Shown in pieces: positions 60,883 to 64,000 of a stretch of 64,000 bases of DNA (positions are counted from its first letter, which is position 1; each line of letters begins with the position of its first letter). Where the stretch lies: the NCBI RefSeq assembly GCF_900573885.1, contig NZ_UPSE01000493.1, positions 1 through 64,000 of the forward strand, in the 5' to 3' direction. The position numbers and the translations under genes are program-made. Below the pieces are notes generated by a model that worked only from the letters and a program-made list of their open reading frames with translations, was not told the DNA's origin and made no database searches. The stretch is from Pseudomonas viridiflava (GTDB taxonomy: Bacteria; Pseudomonadota; Gammaproteobacteria; Pseudomonadales; Pseudomonadaceae).

Positions 60883-61527
60883 ATGCCCGTATCTGCAGAT
60901 CAGCTCGTACAGATATTTCCCGGTGCTGCGACGCGCGTCGCCGAGTTCGTCTCGGCGCTGAACGCCGCCATGCAGGCCTGGCACATCGACAGCCCCGCTC
61001 GCATGGCGGCGTTTATTGCCCAGACTGGCTACGAAAGCGCGCATTTCAATCACCTCGTCGAGGGCTTGAACTTTGACGCGACGCGTTTGGCCGCCATCTG
61101 GCCCAACCGTTTCGCCGATGCATCTGGCAAACCCAATGCCCTGGCGCAACAGTTGGGCGGGCACCCGGAGGCCATTGCCAATTCCGTGTACGCCAACCGT
61201 CTTGGAAACGGGCCGCCGGAGTCGGGAGATGGCTGGCGCTTTCGCGGGCGTGGACTGATTCAACTGACCGGGCGCAGCAACTACCGCCAGGCGGGCATCG
61301 CGTTGAACCTGGACCTGGAAAGCACGCCGGAGCTTCTTGAACAGCCGCGCTACGCCTGTTTGTCTGCCGCGTGGTTCTGGGCAGCGCACGGCTTGAGCGA
61401 ACTGGCTGACGTTGGTGATTTCAAGGCGATTACCTTGCACATCAACGGCGGTCTCAATGGCTATGACGGTCGCGCCGCGCTGTGGGCGGCGACGCAGCGG
61501 GTGTTTGCGGAGCGAGCAACGGCGTAA
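60883..61527 (+). CDS. GH19-family chitinase/endolysin
   Basis: The 214-residue enzyme has the GH19 fold: a catalytic glutamate in AQTGYESAHFNHLVEGLNF (Glu51), the RFRGRGLIQLTGRSNYR stretch and a Trp-rich core (SAAWFWAAHGL). Bacterial members of this size usually cut peptidoglycan glycan strands and serve as phage endolysins or secreted muramidases. It starts 8 bases after the amidase stop; the enzymes together would break both the glycan and the peptide link. No signal peptide is seen. Confidence 0.92.
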   Translation: MPVSADQLVQIFPGAATRVAEFVSALNAAMQAWHIDSPARMAAFIAQTGYESAHFNHLVEGLNFDATRLAAIWPNRFADASGKPNALAQQLGGHPEAIANSVYANRLGNGPPESGDGWRFRGRGLIQLTGRSNYRQAGIALNLDLESTPELLEQPRYACLSAAWFWAAHGLSELADVGDFKAITLHINGGLNGYDGRAALWAATQRVFAERATA

Positions 61528-61630
61528 ACCGTGAAGCCGGCTTTAAGGGCTGGCCTGGGCGGGCAGGGGAACATGAGCCAGCGTGTTTTTGCGTTTACAC
61601 TGCGCCGCTTTAAACCAGCGATATGACCCC

Positions 61631-62629
61631 ATGCAAAACCCCGCTCTAGCCGCCCTTGCCCAGCACCTGTCAGCCGAGCTGACCGGCGATCTCAGCCATG
61701 CCCGCCGGCTGTTCCATGGGCGTGGCCTGCGCTGGCAAGGGCTCGAGGAAATCACTGTCGACTGGCTTCAGGGCGTGGTGCTGGTTTGCCTGTTTCGCCA
61801 GCCTGACGACCACGAGCTGGCGGCGCTTATTGCGATGCTCCTCGATCTGGCGCAATCCCCTGAATGGCAACGCGCGCACGCGCATAGCCTGTTGCTGCAG
61901 CATCGGTACAAGGAAGGCGAAAGCGCGCAGGGCGAACTTCAGCGCAGCCGCGCGGAATGGATTGTGGGTGGGCCCCATTCGGAATGGACCATCAGCGAAG
62001 ACGGTCTGCGTTTTCAGCTCGACCTTGGCCAGAAACAAAACACCGGGCTGTTTCTGGACATGCGTTACGGGCGGCGCTGGGTAAAGGCGCAGGCCGAGGG
62101 CAAACGGGTGCTCAATCTGTTCGCCTATACGTGCGGCTTTTCGGTGGCGGCCATTGCCGGTGGCGCCAGCCAAGTGGTCAATCTGGATATGGCCAAAGGC
62201 GCGCTCAACCGCGGGCGCGATAACCACCGGTTGAATCAGCAGGATCTCGCCCGGGTGAGTTTTCTTGGCCACGAGCTGTTCAAGTCGTGGAGCACGGTGA
62301 AGCGCCACGCGCCGTACGACATGATCATCATCGACCCGCCCACCTTCCAGAAAGGCAGCTTCGCCCTGACCCAGGATTACGGCAAAATCCTGCGCCGTCT
62401 GCCCGATCTGCTCAACCCCGGCGGCGTTGTACTGGCCTGCGTGAACGACCCTCACATCGGCCCTGACTTTCTGATCACCAGCATGGCGGAACACGCGCCG
62501 GCGCTGCGCTTTGAGCAGCGCCTGGGCAACCCGCCGGAATTCGCCGATGTGCACGAGCACGGCGGACTCAAAGCCCTGGTGTTTCGCCAGGCAAGTGACG
62601 CGCAAAAACCCCCGGCACCCGACGCGTAA
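61631..62629 (+). CDS. Class I SAM-dependent methyltransferase (RlmI-like)
   Basis: The 332-residue protein resembles the RlmI/YccW rRNA m5C branch: GLFLDMRYGRRWVK, the SAM loop VLNLFAYTCGFSVAAIAGGA and the catalytic-type DPPTFQKGSF. It lacks the PUA domain of RlmI, so the target may differ. The ATG at 61631 gives a natural start; a longer frame begins with GTG at 61583. It opens a separate run of housekeeping genes after the lytic cassette. Confidence 0.88.
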   Translation: MQNPALAALAQHLSAELTGDLSHARRLFHGRGLRWQGLEEITVDWLQGVVLVCLFRQPDDHELAALIAMLLDLAQSPEWQRAHAHSLLLQHRYKEGESAQGELQRSRAEWIVGGPHSEWTISEDGLRFQLDLGQKQNTGLFLDMRYGRRWVKAQAEGKRVLNLFAYTCGFSVAAIAGGASQVVNLDMAKGALNRGRDNHRLNQQDLARVSFLGHELFKSWSTVKRHAPYDMIIIDPPTFQKGSFALTQDYGKILRRLPDLLNPGGVVLACVNDPHIGPDFLITSMAEHAPALRFEQRLGNPPEFADVHEHGGLKALVFRQASDAQKPPAPDA

Positions 62630-62673
62630 AACCCCTAAGCTGCCTCGCTTGCATTCCCGTAAAGGAGCTCCGC

Positions 62674-63372
62674 ATGTCTGACTTGTCCGCGTTTCCCATT
62701 ACCGCTAAATGGCCGGCGCAGCACCCCGAGCGCATACAGCTGTATTCGCTGCCAACACCCAACGGCGTAAAGGTCTCGATTCTGCTGGAAGAAACCGGGC
62801 TGGCATACGAGCCGCACAAGGTGCGGTTTGATCAGAACGATCAACTGTCGGCGGAGTTCTTGTCGCTCAACCCGAACAACAAGATTCCGGCAATTCTCGA
62901 CCCCAACGGCCCGGATGGTAAGCCGCTGATGCTGTTCGAGTCCGGTGCGATTCTGCTGTACCTGGCGGACAAGGCAGGCGCGTTTATCCCGAACGATGCG
63001 GCTGCCCGTTACCAGACCATTCAGTGGTTGATGTGGCAAATGGGCGGCGTCGGGCCGATGTTCGGCCAGCTCGGGTTCTTCAACAAATTCGCCGGCAAGG
63101 ATTACGAAGACAAGCGCCCCCGCGACCGTTATGTCGCCGAAAGCAAACGCCTGCTTGGCGTGCTCGATCAGCGTCTGCAAGGCCGCGACTGGATCATGGG
63201 CAGCGAGTACAGCATTGCCGATATCGCCACCTTTCCCTGGGTGCGCAACCTCATCGGTTTTTACGAAGCGGGCGATCTGGTGGGCATTGATAATTTTCCC
63301 GAGGTCACCCGCGTGCTGAACACCTTTCTCCAGCGCCCCGCTGTGATCAAAGGCCTGACGATTCCCGAATGA
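62674..63372 (+). CDS. Glutathione S-transferase (YfcG/Nu-class-like)
   Basis: The 232-residue protein has an N-terminal thioredoxin-like domain (IQLYSLPTPNGVKVSILLEETGL) with the NNKIPAILD and FESGAILLYLADK glutathione-contact segments, and a helical C-terminal domain (SIADIATFPWVRNL). TPNG/KVSILLEE resembles YfcG/YghU-type enzymes that have disulphide reductase activity. AAGGAG precedes the ATG. The stop overlaps the next gene by 4 bp. Confidence 0.93.
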   Translation: MSDLSAFPITAKWPAQHPERIQLYSLPTPNGVKVSILLEETGLAYEPHKVRFDQNDQLSAEFLSLNPNNKIPAILDPNGPDGKPLMLFESGAILLYLADKAGAFIPNDAAARYQTIQWLMWQMGGVGPMFGQLGFFNKFAGKDYEDKRPRDRYVAESKRLLGVLDQRLQGRDWIMGSEYSIADIATFPWVRNLIGFYEAGDLVGIDNFPEVTRVLNTFLQRPAVIKGLTIPE

Positions 63373-63896
63373 AACCGGTTATTCGTGATGCCCGCGACGA
63401 CGACATGCCGGCGGTGCAGGCCATTTATGCCCAGCACGTGCTCACCGGCATTGCCAGCTTCGAGTTACACGCGCCGAGCCTGGAAGAAATGCGCCGCCGG
63501 CGCGCTGATGTGCTGAGCAACGGCTTGCCGTATCTGGTGGCCGAGCTGGACGGCGAGGTGGCCGGCTATGGCTACGCCACGCTCTACCGTCCGCGCCCGG
63601 CTTACGGCAACACGGTGGAAGACTCCGTGTATGTGAAAGACGGCATGGGCGGGCGCGGTATCGGTCAGGCATTGCTGAGCGAAGTGATCGAGCGCTGCAT
63701 CGCCAACGGTCGCCGGCAGATGGTGGCGGTGATCGGCAACAGTGAAAACCATGGCTCCATCGCTTTGCACACACGCATGGGGTTTCGCCTGGTGGGGGTG
63801 TTCGAGTCGGTGGGGTTCAAGCACGGCCGCTGGGTAGACACCGTGCTGATGCAGCGCCGTCTCGGTGATGGCGCCGATACGCTGCCTGAGGCCTAG
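63369..63896 (+). CDS. GNAT N-acetyltransferase (phosphinothricin/methionine-sulfoximine type)
   Basis: The 175-residue protein resembles the Pat/MddA branch: IRDARDDDMPAVQAIY, GYGYATLYRPRPAYGNTVEDSVYV and the acetyl-CoA loop GMGGRGIGQALLSE, then HTRMGFRLVGVFESVGFKHGRW. Such enzymes acetylate the amino group of methionine sulfoximine or phosphinothricin. It is coupled to the GST gene by an ATGA overlap. Confidence 0.9.
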   Translation: MKPVIRDARDDDMPAVQAIYAQHVLTGIASFELHAPSLEEMRRRRADVLSNGLPYLVAELDGEVAGYGYATLYRPRPAYGNTVEDSVYVKDGMGGRGIGQALLSEVIERCIANGRRQMVAVIGNSENHGSIALHTRMGFRLVGVFESVGFKHGRWVDTVLMQRRLGDGADTLPEA

Positions 63897-64000
63897 GCGC
63901 TCATCACCTGGTCTTGCAGCAAGGTCAGTAATTCGCGTTGCAAGGCGGTGACCACGCCGCCGCTGACCAGCGCCAGTTCAGTCGGCGCCAGGGCTGGCAT
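63893..64000 (-). CDS. C-terminal end of a gene running off the window
   Basis: The minus strand has an open frame from the window edge to a TAG at 63893-63895, about 35 residues (MPALAPTELALVSGGVVTAL, then QDQVMSA). The first visible codon happens to be ATG, but the start is most likely outside. The tail looks like the end of a LysR-type regulator, though too little is seen to name it. It overlaps the acetyltransferase stop tail to tail. Confidence 0.45.
   Translation of the reverse strand: MPALAPTELALVSGGVVTALQRELLTLLQDQVMSA

Overview
The window looks like a chromosomal piece of a Pseudomonas-type gammaproteobacterium. It opens with the 3' end of a 5S rRNA of Pseudomonas type. It is GC-rich and is studded with the 'GTAGGAGCGGCTTTAGCCGCGA' and 'GTAGGAGCGAGCTTGCTC' palindromes typical of Pseudomonas intergenic DNA. 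Many genes match well-known Pseudomonas families, such as PA4872-type oxaloacetate decarboxylase, CioAB, the amide/urea transporters and the AmpDh3-type amidase. No tRNA, CRISPR array, insertion sequence or prophage structural module was seen.

Layout. 0-4.2 kb: end of an rRNA operon, Ada alkylation-repair regulator, a secreted protein made of ten 13-residue repeats, a LysR/VOC divergent pair and an unrecognised 176-residue protein. 4.3-6.7 kb: urease accessory genes ureE-F-G-J on the minus strand behind a sigma-54 promoter; the structural urease genes are absent. 6.9-18.8 kb: an amide-use module. It has a LuxR-type response regulator, a very large NCS1-transporter/histidine-kinase/receiver fusion, a complete urea/amide-type ABC transporter, formamidase FmdA and zinc-ribbon FmdB. 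The transporter and fmdA promoters share a 16-bp TACGT-N6-ACGTA element that is a good candidate target of the response regulator.

19-29 kb: oxaloacetate decarboxylase, a DksA-type zinc finger, CbpA/CbpM behind a MITE-like element, a TorF-type porin, an AEC transporter broken by an in-frame TAG, an RsbRD-type histidine kinase, YpfJ peptidase, a DUF411 protein, a DUF4345-like membrane protein and a soluble chemoreceptor. 29-38.7 kb: opgGH glucan synthesis, a cytoplasmic PaoABC-like molybdenum aldehyde oxidoreductase and an MFS exporter. 39.4-42.2 kb: cyanide-insensitive oxidase cioAB plus a 46-residue partner, with an ANR-like box over the promoter. 42.3-46.4 kb: FecI/FecR/TonB-receptor cell-surface signalling operon. 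46.6-52.2 kb: RlmG, SDR, ferredoxin-NADP reductase, class III aminotransferase and class II aldolase. 52.2-58.0 kb: urtABCDE urea transporter on the minus strand behind a second sigma-54 promoter.

58.3-61.5 kb is the most unusual part. A textbook LexA operator overlaps a plus-strand promoter, followed by two strong hairpins ending in an intrinsic terminator (a small RNA or attenuated leader). Next come two unrecognised proteins, the first AT-rich, then an AmpDh3-like cell-wall amidase and a GH19 muramidase/chitinase, all four in the same direction and closely spaced. This reads like a damage-linked lytic or antibacterial effector cassette. 61.6-64 kb: an RlmI-like methyltransferase, a glutathione S-transferase, a GNAT acetyltransferase and the C-terminal end of one more gene.

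Nitrogen scavenging is the main theme: two separate urea/amide ABC transporters, formamidase, urease maturation factors and two RpoN promoters.
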